Assembly (NCBI GenBank): GCA_017483985.1 | Contig: JAFUUB010000012.1 | Location: 1-43,327 of the forward strand | Direction: 5' to 3' | Source of the DNA: Bacteroidales bacterium | GTDB lineage: Bacteria; Bacteroidota; Bacteroidia; Bacteroidales; UBA932 | Length of the DNA: 43,327 bases | Part shown: piece by piece, positions 25,691-34,873 of the stretch | Numbering within the stretch: the first letter of the stretch is position 1 | Layout: each line of letters begins with the position of its first letter | The notes under the pieces: model-generated | The model's database searches: none | Seen by the model: the letters and a program-made list of their open reading frames with translations, nothing else | Told to the model about the DNA's origin: nothing | Program-made: the position numbers and the translations under genes

Positions 25691-28306
25691 CTACAGCTTG
25701 CCCAGCACGCCCTGGATCTGTTCTCCCAGGCCGATGGTATAACCCTGGGAAGCGAAGTATACTTTATCAAAGGTATCGCCGATGATGAAGACCGGCAGCG
25801 TTCCGGCCTTCAGGTCCAGGTCCGCCACCAGCGTATCAAGGACCCTGCCGCCTTCATCCACGGCAAACCGCATATTGGACGGCAGCTGGCCGTAACGTCC
25901 TTCGGCGATTTCCTTGTTCAGGCGGTCCAGCTTGGCCTGGTCCGTGCAGAAGAGCACGACGGGACGGCCCCACTGCTCGAAGGTCTCCTTCACCTTCGCG
26001 ATGTCGCGCAGCGCATGGTTGGTCGGCTCCTTGCCCACCTCCAGCACGCCGGTGACATAGAAGCCGCGGCCCAGGTCCGGAACCAGGGTGTTCGGGAAGG
26101 TCCCGATCACGGTCACCGCGTCCGGAGCCTCCCGCAGGACCAGGTCCAGGGTGGTCGTCTTGCCTTCCTCAATGGTAAAGATCTGCGTCTGCACCGGGAC
26201 GGAACCGTCCGAGATCCGGTTGCCGGATACCAGGATATAGGTGCCGGCATCAAGCTTCGTCCCCGCGCGGAAGACGTTGGCCCAGCCGACGCCACCGCCC
26301 ATGTCGACCTGGCCTTCATCATAGGAAAGCAGGCTGGTACGGCCGTCTACGATCTTGCTGATGGTAAAGTGGCTGTAATACTGCGGGTCGGCGACAACCT
26401 TATCGGGGGTGTAGTTCAGCACGAGCGTCCCCTGCGGGGCAACGGCCTGGCTGGCAGCTTCGAAGTCCACGTCCGTCCAGGCCTCGCCACTCCGGTACTG
26501 TACCTTGCCGGTGACCGGATCGATCCGGGCGTCGATACCCAGCGTCCGGGCCAGGCTAACAAAGAAGACGTCCCGGGAATTCCCGAACGCGATGCGGCTC
26601 TTGAACACGCCGGCGGGCGACTGCGGGATCTGCCACGCCGTCGGGTCATCCAGCACGGTGACCTGGTCGCGGGTCCACGCGATCAGGGCCTGCGGGTCTT
26701 TCAGCTGCTTCTTCTGGTCAGCGGTCAGGGCCTTGGAGAAGAACGCCTTGTAGGGCGTCAGGAATTCATTGGCCACACGCGGTCCCAGGATGGCCTGGCG
26801 GGCGTTGTAGCTGTCCATCAGGTTCTCCATCGTCACGTCATGCAGGTCTTTCCAGCTCAGGCTCTCCAGCAGCGCCATCGCCCGCTCGCGGTCGGAAGCA
26901 CCGTCCAGGAAGGCCTTGACGGTACGCCAGTTACCGCGGGAACGCTCGATCGCCAGGGCCTCGAAACGGCCATAGCCCTGCGCCATCATGGCATCCTGGG
27001 TGGCGAACGTCGCCTCATAGGCATGGCGGAGGGAATCCTCCTGGGCGAAGCGGCGGAGATTTTCGGCTTTCTGCTCCTCGGTCTGGTCCGGCAGGTTGTA
27101 GTGCTCCGGCGGAGGGACGATGTCGATGGCCTGCGGATCGAAGGACGGCTGGTCCGTCAGGGTAATGGTCACATTCTCATCCGCACCGAAACGGATCCGG
27201 GAGAAACCGTACTTCCCGTCCTTGGAAGCCCAGGCCAGCATGTCGCCCTTGCCCGCGGTCAGGAACGTGCGTCCCTGCGCATCCGTATATTTCTTGACGG
27301 CCGGGTAGAACTCGGCATAGTTGTAAATCATGAAGTCCACACAGGCTCCCTCGACGGGGCCACCGGCCGCATCCACGACCTGCAGGTCGGCGCGGGCCGT
27401 CCGGGCATAGTTATCAATCAGGTTGACCTCCGTAAAATTCGGTCCTTCCAGCATGACCTCTTCCGGACCCTCGTAGTGTCCGAAGACCTTGGTATGCATC
27501 AGCATGCCGCGGCTGGCCGGGGCGTTGAACCAGCCCAGGTCAAGGACGGCTTCCGGCTCGCAGGCCCCCAGGAAATGCCACTGTCCGTCCGCCCAGGCTT
27601 CCACCCAGGCGTGGTTGTCATCGGTATGCGCCCAGCGCGGGGTATAGACCTGGCGGGCCGGGATACCGACCGAGCGGAGGGCGGCCACCGTGAACGTGGA
27701 CTCTTCGCCGCAACGGCCCAGGGCGTTGCGCAGGGTGTTGAGCGGGGAACTGGTCCGGGCGTCCGACGGCTGGTAGGAAACCTTCTCATGGCACCAGTGG
27801 TTGACTTCGAGGATGGCGTCCGTCATCGAAAGGCCCTCTACGCGGGGCTGCAGTTCCCGGAAGAAAGCTACGCGGGCCGTGTCCAGGTTTTCATTGTTGA
27901 CCCGGATGGGAAGGACGAAATGGCGGAAGATGATTTCCGGGATTTTCGGCCCCCATTCCATCTCCTCGCGGGCCTGGAAAGCAGCCCGGATATTTTGCAG
28001 ATAATAGTCTGTTGGATAATCAGTTACATCCGCCAGAGGCATATACGCATACAGGAACTCCAGGGCCTCCCGCTCAACGGTCGTAATTTTATCGTCGTTA
28101 ACATAACCGTTGTTACAGGTAACGGTCCCGGCCTTGTAATCGACCTCCAGGAAGGGGCGCAGGGCCCCGTCGTGGTCCGTCAGGCGACGGTTCAGCGTCT
28201 TGCGGACGGTGTTCCGGTAGGCAGAATCGGAAATAAAGTGCTCACCGCTGTCGCATCCTGCCAAAAGCAGGACAACGGCGGCGAGAATCGGAAACAATTT
28301 CTTCAT
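25691..28306 (-). CDS. Transglutaminase-fold lipoprotein
   Basis: The 871-residue protein has a lipoprotein signal (LLLAGC, C18). A transglutaminase/protease-like core follows with C199 in GRCGEESTF and H232 in DDNHAWVEAW. The expected third residue, usually Asp, falls on Glu250 in LGACEPE. A carboxypeptidase-regulatory-like beta segment follows (about 315-370), then helices and a thioredoxin-like C-terminal part (about 755-871, with RPVVLFCTDQAKLD and TLPVFIIGD). Similar Bacteroidota proteins are thought to process peptides at the cell envelope; the substrate is unknown. It is followed by its own terminator and shares a divergent promoter region with the GT2 gene. Confidence 0.85.
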   Translation of the reverse strand: MKKLFPILAAVVLLLAGCDSGEHFISDSAYRNTVRKTLNRRLTDHDGALRPFLEVDYKAGTVTCNNGYVNDDKITTVEREALEFLYAYMPLADVTDYPTDYYLQNIRAAFQAREEMEWGPKIPEIIFRHFVLPIRVNNENLDTARVAFFRELQPRVEGLSMTDAILEVNHWCHEKVSYQPSDARTSSPLNTLRNALGRCGEESTFTVAALRSVGIPARQVYTPRWAHTDDNHAWVEAWADGQWHFLGACEPEAVLDLGWFNAPASRGMLMHTKVFGHYEGPEEVMLEGPNFTEVNLIDNYARTARADLQVVDAAGGPVEGACVDFMIYNYAEFYPAVKKYTDAQGRTFLTAGKGDMLAWASKDGKYGFSRIRFGADENVTITLTDQPSFDPQAIDIVPPPEHYNLPDQTEEQKAENLRRFAQEDSLRHAYEATFATQDAMMAQGYGRFEALAIERSRGNWRTVKAFLDGASDRERAMALLESLSWKDLHDVTMENLMDSYNARQAILGPRVANEFLTPYKAFFSKALTADQKKQLKDPQALIAWTRDQVTVLDDPTAWQIPQSPAGVFKSRIAFGNSRDVFFVSLARTLGIDARIDPVTGKVQYRSGEAWTDVDFEAASQAVAPQGTLVLNYTPDKVVADPQYYSHFTISKIVDGRTSLLSYDEGQVDMGGGVGWANVFRAGTKLDAGTYILVSGNRISDGSVPVQTQIFTIEEGKTTTLDLVLREAPDAVTVIGTFPNTLVPDLGRGFYVTGVLEVGKEPTNHALRDIAKVKETFEQWGRPVVLFCTDQAKLDRLNKEIAEGRYGQLPSNMRFAVDEGGRVLDTLVADLDLKAGTLPVFIIGDTFDKVYFASQGYTIGLGEQIQGVLGKL

Positions 28307-28325
28307 ATCAGCATGAGTTTACCTT

Positions 28326-28333
28326 CAAAGATA
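28326..28333 (-). promoter_or_regulatory. -7 element for the transglutaminase-like gene
   Basis: Minus-strand TATCTTTG, a perfect -7 match, about 20 nt before the start at 28306. No -33 TTG is found at the standard spacing. Confidence 0.5.
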
Positions 28334-28358
28334 AGGATTTTTTCAAAAGGATTATGAC

Positions 28359-28366
28359 TATCTTTG
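28359..28366 (+). promoter_or_regulatory. -7 element for the GT2 gene
   Basis: TATCTTTG, a perfect -7 match, 20 nt before the ATG at 28387. It is divergent from an identical element 25 nt away, so the two genes have a symmetric promoter arrangement. Confidence 0.5.
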
Positions 28367-28386
28367 CATAAAATATCATACCAACC

Positions 28387-29376
28387 ATGCGCTACAGTGT
28401 CATCGTACCCGTTTACAACCGCCCCGACGAAGTCCGGGAACTGCTCGAAAGCCTTTGCGCCCAACCCCGGGAGGATGTGGAGGTCCTGATCGTGGAGGAC
28501 GGATCCGCCGTTCCCTGCGAAGCGGTGGTCCGGGAATACGGCGACCGGCTCGCCGTCCGGTACTACTGCAAGCCCAATTCCGGCCCCGGACAGACCCGTA
28601 ATTACGGCGCGGAACGGGCGGCCGGGGAATGGCTGGTCATCCTGGACTCGGATGTCATCGTCCCGGAAGGCTATTTCAGCGCCGTCGACGCTGAGCTGGA
28701 ACGCGAAGATACGGACGCTTTCGGCGGCCCGGACCGCGCCCACAAGGACTTCTCGCCCGTCCAGAAGGCCATCAACTACGCCATGACTTCTTTCTTCACG
28801 ACCGGCGGCATCCGGGGCGGAAAAAAGAAACTGGACAAATTCTACCCGCGCAGTTTCAACATGGGCATCCGGCGGGAGGTTTTCGCCGCCCTCGGCGGAT
28901 TCTCCAAGATGCGGTTCGGCGAAGACATCGACCTGAGCATCCGGATCTTCAAGGGCGGATACCGGTGCCGGCTCTTTCCGCAGGCCTGGGTCTGGCACAA
29001 ACGTCGCACGGACTTGAACAAATTTTTCAAGCAAGTCCACAATTCCGGCATCGCACGGATCAACCTCTATAAGAAGTATCCGGACTCCCTGAAACTGGTC
29101 CACCTGCTTCCGGCTGCCTTCACCCTCGGCTGCGCCATTCTGATCCTGGCCGCCTTCTGCCGGCCCTGGGCCCTGCTCCCCATCGGCTTGTATGCCCTGC
29201 TGGTCTGCGCGGATGCCGCCCTTAAGGAAAAGAGCCTGAAAATCGGCCTGCTGTCCATCGCCGCATCCTTCGTACAGCTCTTCGGCTATGGAACAGGCTT
29301 CCTCCGGGCCTGGTGGGAACGCTGCGTCCTCGGACGTGGGGAAATCGAAGCCTTCAAGAAGAACTTTTACAAGTAG
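28387..29376 (+). CDS. Family 2 glycosyltransferase with C-terminal membrane helices
   Basis: This 329-residue inverting glycosyltransferase starts directly with the GT-A fold (YSVIVPVYNRPDEV). The metal-binding DxD motif is D87-S88-D89, the GPGQTRNYG stretch contacts the nucleotide sugar, and FGEDIDLSIRI provides the acidic base region. Three hydrophobic segments fill about residues 237-310, anchoring the enzyme to the inner membrane with a cytoplasmic catalytic domain. The donor and acceptor are not predictable. No other glycan-assembly gene is adjacent, so it seems to be a single-gene unit. A 136-nt gap with no clear promoter or terminator separates it from the esterases. Confidence 0.92.
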   Translation: MRYSVIVPVYNRPDEVRELLESLCAQPREDVEVLIVEDGSAVPCEAVVREYGDRLAVRYYCKPNSGPGQTRNYGAERAAGEWLVILDSDVIVPEGYFSAVDAELEREDTDAFGGPDRAHKDFSPVQKAINYAMTSFFTTGGIRGGKKKLDKFYPRSFNMGIRREVFAALGGFSKMRFGEDIDLSIRIFKGGYRCRLFPQAWVWHKRRTDLNKFFKQVHNSGIARINLYKKYPDSLKLVHLLPAAFTLGCAILILAAFCRPWALLPIGLYALLVCADAALKEKSLKIGLLSIAASFVQLFGYGTGFLRAWWERCVLGRGEIEAFKKNFYK

Positions 29377-29512
29377 TATTTATCCAATTATTCCAAATGT
29401 TTATATGTTCGTCCCAATGTTCCGGCAGGGGGCGAATTGCTTTCTTCGTTCGCTGAAATTGTGTAAATTAGGAGAACAAAAACGCACAAACCCATAACAA
29501 AAACACAGTGAT

Positions 29513-30685
29513 ATGAAAAAAATCCTTACTGTTGTCGCGACGCTCTGCATGGTTGCAGGCGCGCTTCACGCACAGGAACTGGCGAACTTCAACTTCGGCG
29601 GCCGCGGCCGTCCCGTCGTTTCCCCGGAGATCCAGAACGACAGCGTCACCTTCCGCCTGAAGGCCGACTACGCCACCTATGTCAAGCTCAGCGGCTCCTG
29701 GATGCCGAATCCTTACGGCGGCTCCATCGACATGGTCCGCGGCGAAGGCAACGTCTGGGAAGTCAAGGTCCCGCTGCCGTCCCCGGAAATCTACACCTAT
29801 AATTTCATTGTAGACGGCGTTTCCGTCAATGACCCGCAGAACATCCAGGTCCAGCGCGACGGCACCCGTTTCCTGAACATGCTCATCGTCCCTGGCGAGC
29901 GTACCGAGAACTACAACGAGGCCAACCACCGCGGTACCGTCAGCCATCCTTGGTATGACAGCAAGATCCTCGGCCTGAACCGTCGTCTGACCGTCTACAC
30001 CCCGTACGGCTACGAGAACAACCCCAAGAAGAAATATCCGGTGCTCTACCTCCTCCACGGTGCAGGTGGTGACGAAGAGGCTTGGACCAGCATGGGCCGC
30101 GCCGCCCAGATCCTCGACAACCTGATCGAGAAGGGCCTCGCCGAGCCGATGATCGTCGTCATGCCGAACGGCAACGGCAACCAGCAGGCTGCCGGAACCC
30201 TGAACCTCCCCGTCAAGCCGATGCAGTTCGACCGCAACGCCATGCAGAACATGAGCGAAGCCGAGCGCAACCGCATGATGAACGGCTATGTCATGAGCCT
30301 CTGCGAGGAAATCGTCCCGTTCATTGAGAAGAACTTCCGCGCCATCGCGAAGCCGGAGGCCCGCGCCATCGCCGGTCTGTCCATGGGTGGCGGCCACACC
30401 ATCACCGCTTCCAACCTCTATCCGCAAATGTTCGACTACATTTGCCCGCTCTCCGCTGCCGGCAGCGCCACTCCGGAGCAGGTTGCGACCCTCAAGAAGG
30501 CGGGTGTGAAGCTCTACTTCCTCGCCTGCGGTAACACCGACTTCCTCTTCCAGGGCTCCCAGAACCTCGACAAGACCCTCACCGAGCAGGGCCTCGACCA
30601 CATCTTCTACGTTTCCGACGGCGGCCACGTCTGGGCCAACTGGAGACTCTATCTGAACACCTTCGCCCCGAAGCTCTTCAAATAG
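29513..30685 (+). CDS. Secreted CE1-type esterase, paralog 1
   Basis: The 390-residue protein has a signal peptide ending AGALHAQ, an N-terminal Ig/E-set (CBM48-like) domain (about 25-115) as in feruloyl and enterochelin-esterase-like enzymes, and an alpha/beta-hydrolase domain. The catalytic nucleophile is S290 in GLSMGGGH, the probable acid is D343 (GNTDFLF) and the base is H372 (DGGHVWANW). HGAGGDEEAW forms the oxyanion region. It probably removes feruloyl or acetyl groups from plant polysaccharide. It is strikingly similar to the next gene, 9 nt downstream, and carries about 11 extra residues rich in Met/Asn/Arg around 242-252. Leader promoter not clear. Confidence 0.9.
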   Translation: MKKILTVVATLCMVAGALHAQELANFNFGGRGRPVVSPEIQNDSVTFRLKADYATYVKLSGSWMPNPYGGSIDMVRGEGNVWEVKVPLPSPEIYTYNFIVDGVSVNDPQNIQVQRDGTRFLNMLIVPGERTENYNEANHRGTVSHPWYDSKILGLNRRLTVYTPYGYENNPKKKYPVLYLLHGAGGDEEAWTSMGRAAQILDNLIEKGLAEPMIVVMPNGNGNQQAAGTLNLPVKPMQFDRNAMQNMSEAERNRMMNGYVMSLCEEIVPFIEKNFRAIAKPEARAIAGLSMGGGHTITASNLYPQMFDYICPLSAAGSATPEQVATLKKAGVKLYFLACGNTDFLFQGSQNLDKTLTEQGLDHIFYVSDGGHVWANWRLYLNTFAPKLFK

Positions 30686-30694
30686 TCTTTCGAG

Positions 30695-31843
30695 ATGAAG
30701 AAGATCCTTGCAATCACAGCATCGCTCCTGCTCGCAGCAGGGGCGATGTCTGCCCAGGAGCTCGCCAATTTCAATTTCGGCGGCCGCGGAGCCCGCGTCG
30801 TCTCCCCGGAGATCCAGGGTGACAGCGTGACCTTCCGCCTCCGGGCAGATTATGCCACCATGGTCCGCCTGAGCGGATCCTGGATGGAGAACCCGTATGG
30901 CGCCGGCGAGGAAATGCGCCGCGTCGAGAACAACGTATGGGAATACAAGTGCCCGCTTCCGTCCCCGGAAATCTATACCTATAATTTCATCGTGGACGGC
31001 GTGGCAGTCAACGATCCGCTGAACATCCAGGTCCAGCGCGACGGCACCCGCTTCCTCAACATGCTCATCGTCCCGGGCAAGCGCACCGAGAACTACGGCG
31101 AGGCCAACCAGCGCGGTACGGTCAAGTACATGTGGTATGACAGCCAGAGCCTCGGCCTGAACCGCCGCATGGTCGTCTATACCCCGTACGGCTATGAGAA
31201 CAACCCGAAGCAGAAGTATCCCGTCCTCTACCTCCTACACGGCGGTGGCGGCGACGAGGAAGCCTGGACCAGCATGGGCCGCGCCGCCCAGATCCTGGAC
31301 AACCTCATCGAGAAGGGACTGGCGAAGCCGATGATCGTGGTCATGCCGAACGGCAATCCCGGCCAGCAGGCCGCGGCGACCCTGAACCTCCCGGTCTCCA
31401 ACGTCAACTTCCGCGACCCGGCGTATGCCAATGCCTATGTCAAGAGCCTCGTGAACGAGATCATCCCGTTCGTTGAGAAGAACTTCCGCGCCATCCCGAA
31501 CCGCAGTGCCCGCGCCATCGCCGGCCTGTCCATGGGCGGCGGCCACACCCTCAGCGCGACCGCGCTCTATCCGGGCACTTTCGACTACATCTGCCCCCTG
31601 AGCATCGGCAGCCAGCGCTCCGAGCAGCTTGACCAGCAGCTCCAGGGCATCAAGAAGGCCGGTTACAAGCTCTACTGGTTCGGCTGCGGCGAGAGCGACT
31701 TCCTCTGGGAATCCGCCAAGCAGCTCGAGGCGGCCCTCACGGCCAATGGCCTCGAGCACACCTTCTTCGTTACCGACGGAGGGCACACCTGGGCCAACTG
31801 GAGGAACTACCTCAATACCTTCGCCCAGTTGCTCTTCAAATAA
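30695..31843 (+). CDS. Secreted CE1-type esterase, paralog 2
   Basis: This 382-residue protein has the same design as its upstream neighbour: signal peptide (AAGAMSAQ), E-set domain and alpha/beta hydrolase, with S279 in GLSMGGGH, D335 (GESDFLW) and H364 (DGGHTWANW). Long blocks are identical between the two, including PLPSPEIYTYNFIVDGV and the stretch from [14 protein letters not shown], so this is a fairly recent tandem duplication. Differences cluster in the cap region (about 232-250) and near 310-325, where substrate contacts are expected. It ends at a strong terminator. Confidence 0.9.
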   Translation: MKKILAITASLLLAAGAMSAQELANFNFGGRGARVVSPEIQGDSVTFRLRADYATMVRLSGSWMENPYGAGEEMRRVENNVWEYKCPLPSPEIYTYNFIVDGVAVNDPLNIQVQRDGTRFLNMLIVPGKRTENYGEANQRGTVKYMWYDSQSLGLNRRMVVYTPYGYENNPKQKYPVLYLLHGGGGDEEAWTSMGRAAQILDNLIEKGLAKPMIVVMPNGNPGQQAAATLNLPVSNVNFRDPAYANAYVKSLVNEIIPFVEKNFRAIPNRSARAIAGLSMGGGHTLSATALYPGTFDYICPLSIGSQRSEQLDQQLQGIKKAGYKLYWFGCGESDFLWESAKQLEAALTANGLEHTFFVTDGGHTWANWRNYLNTFAQLLFK

Positions 31844-31864
31844 TTGAAAGATTAGTTCATAAAA

Positions 31865-31900
31865 AACAGGCCGGTCTGCTGAAGACCGGCCTGTTCCGTT
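31865..31900. terminator. Strong bidirectional terminator between convergent esterase genes
   Basis: Perfect 13-bp arms (31865-31877 and 31883-31895) around GCTGA, preceded by an A run and followed by CCGTTTTT. It serves the plus-strand esterase pair and the minus-strand block. Confidence 0.9.
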
Positions 31901-31915
31901 TTTCAAGGCGCCGCT

Positions 31916-33175
<1,260 letters not shown>

Positions 33176-33835
33176 TTACTCTGCCCATTTGCGGCAAAGG
33201 GCCTCCAGTCCCTCCCGGTCGGTCGGGGCCTTCTTGTGCTCCTTGAACCAGGCGTCGATTTCGTCTTTCCGGTCCGGGAAGCACTTTTGGAAATTCTTCT
33301 TGCTGGGGACCATGATGGCACCGCCTTTATACAGATAGCCGATTTCCGACATCCGGTAAGGATACTGCTTGGCTTTGTTCAGTTCATACATCATCCCGTC
33401 CGTAACAATGGCATTGATTTCCCGGATGGAAGTCGTCTGGGACTCCATCCCATAGGCTCCCTGTTTGCTGTCGCTCATTACGAGGACATCCCGCTTGACG
33501 GCCAGACCGAACGTATCCGTGATGGGACATACACGCAGGAACGAATTGTTCAGGCGAAGGAAGGAAACCCCGTCAATCACGACCTGGACGACGTCATCCA
33601 CCTGATCCAGCGCCAGTTCCACGCCCTTGTTGTCCTTGAAGCGGATGGAATTGTCCAATGCGCAGATATTCAGCGTGCCCTGTGCAGGCGCCTGGCTGCG
33701 GTAGACAATCGTTCCCTTGCCGAATTTCGGCATCAGATAGAACACATCCTCGGGAATGGAGAGCCCTTCCTGCTGGGCAAAAAGGGACACGGCGGCCGTC
33801 AGCACGGCGACGAAAGAAAGCAGGATCCGTTTCAT
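33176..33835 (-). CDS. Secreted protein of unknown function in the esterase locus
   Basis: I do not recognise this 219-residue protein. It starts MKRILLSFVAVLTAAVSLFAQQ, a clear signal peptide; an upstream in-frame ATG (33865) would bury that signal. The mature protein is beta-rich in its first half (KGTIVYRSQAPAQGTLN, VVQVVIDGVSFLRLN) and ends with a charged helix (DEIDAWFKEHKKAP). It sits between a terminator upstream and the third CE1 esterase 24 nt downstream, so the two probably form a small unit, possibly by read-through from the SusCD block. Confidence 0.75.
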   Translation of the reverse strand: MKRILLSFVAVLTAAVSLFAQQEGLSIPEDVFYLMPKFGKGTIVYRSQAPAQGTLNICALDNSIRFKDNKGVELALDQVDDVVQVVIDGVSFLRLNNSFLRVCPITDTFGLAVKRDVLVMSDSKQGAYGMESQTTSIREINAIVTDGMMYELNKAKQYPYRMSEIGYLYKGGAIMVPSKKNFQKCFPDRKDEIDAWFKEHKKAPTDREGLEALCRKWAE

Positions 33836-33877
33836 AGCCAATTCATTTTGACCCGTTTGCTGCAAAAAATATGCAAA

Positions 33878-33905
33878 AGAGGGCCGGGGATTGTCCCAGC
33901 CCTCT
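33878..33905 (-). terminator. Terminator after the DUF3823 lipoprotein gene
   Basis: AGAGGGC...GCCCTCT with an inner GGG/CCC pair and one mismatch forms an 11-bp stem. On the minus strand it is followed by TTTTGCATATTTTTT. It separates the SusC/SusD/DUF3823 unit from the genes at 33835 and 33151, though partial read-through is possible. Confidence 0.7.
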
Positions 33906-33920
33906 TCTGCTTATAAAGGA

Positions 33921-34853
33921 TTACTCCCAGTCGGTCACTTCGGTCACCGTGGAGAAATCTTCGGAAACCTTGTAAACCGCGGAGTAGTTGTACATCAGCT
34001 TGGAGTTGACGGTACCGTCGGCCGTATACTCGGCATCGTGGTGGATGATGATGTGCGGGGTCTTGGCCTGCAATTCCGCGAAGTTGCTCCAGTCGGAGGC
34101 CAGTTCGGCCCAGGGGAACAGATCCCAGTTCAGGCCGGCATCCTCGTCCCAGGGTTCGACGATGGAACAATGAGCCGCCATTGCCGCAATGCGCACATAG
34201 TGTGCCTGCGTATATTTGAACTCAGAATTATTCCCGCCGGTGGTACTGACGCGAAGCTCGACTTCCGTACCGGGCGCGACCCATTCTGCCGTCGCCGTCT
34301 TGTCGGTGAAATTATTGTGGTCCTTGCTGACGAAACGATCTTGGGCACCCAGGAAATAGACGATAATACCGTTGGTCTTGCTGGCGTCACCATGCTCAAC
34401 CTTGCATTTGGCAACCAGTTCCTTGGTGGCAGAATCATAAGAAATGCTTACATCCTTGACCCGGGCATAAGGCGTGACTTTGAAGTCATGGGTATTGCTG
34501 CCCTTCCCGATTGAGAATTTCTCCGTCATCGGGTAGAAATTGTTGTTGTCAATGGTCTGGATCGAATACTCTCCCGAAAAGACCAGTTTGTTGGTATAAG
34601 AACCGTCTGTGCGGGCATACCAGGTCTGGGACGTCGGGACAAAGGTTCCCTTTTCCGGCGTGAAACTGCCCTCCGACTCATAAATCGTAAAAGCATAGTT
34701 GTCAGGAACACCGAAATAGACCGGCTGGTTGGTTGCGGCATCGATAAAATGTCCCGTGATGGTGGCATCATATCCATCCATATTGTCAAACTCGAACCAG
34801 TCACAGGCCGTAGCCATCAGCAGAAACGGAATGAGATACAATATCTTTTTCAT
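33921..34853 (-). CDS. DUF3823-type SusE-position surface lipoprotein
   Basis: This 310-residue lipoprotein (MATAC, lipid cysteine C17) follows susD, the position usually held by SusE/F-like glycan-binding proteins. The N-terminal part (GYDATITGHFIDAATNQPV, YSIQTI, NNFYPM) matches the DUF3823 pattern: a carboxypeptidase-regulatory-like beta domain followed by Ig-like strands (DVSISYDSATKELVAKCKV). It should lie on the cell surface and bind the glycan. The start at 34853 gives a normal lipoprotein signal; an upstream in-frame ATG adds four residues. It begins 20 nt after the susD stop. Confidence 0.85.
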   Translation of the reverse strand: MKKILYLIPFLLMATACDWFEFDNMDGYDATITGHFIDAATNQPVYFGVPDNYAFTIYESEGSFTPEKGTFVPTSQTWYARTDGSYTNKLVFSGEYSIQTIDNNNFYPMTEKFSIGKGSNTHDFKVTPYARVKDVSISYDSATKELVAKCKVEHGDASKTNGIIVYFLGAQDRFVSKDHNNFTDKTATAEWVAPGTEVELRVSTTGGNNSEFKYTQAHYVRIAAMAAHCSIVEPWDEDAGLNWDLFPWAELASDWSNFAELQAKTPHIIIHHDAEYTADGTVNSKLMYNYSAVYKVSEDFSTVTEVTDWE

Positions 34854-34873
34854 ATTCACTTGCATGTTTGATG

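Noticed and set aside
26015..28357. 780-codon open frame antisense to the transglutaminase-like gene
   Set aside because: No domain, and the coding strand has a signal peptide and catalytic motifs.
29377..29512. Promoter or small RNA in the 136-nt gap before the first esterase
   Set aside because: The nearest -7-like sequence (TAAATTAG at 29464) is imperfect and its nearest TTG is 24 nt away; no stable hairpin was seen.
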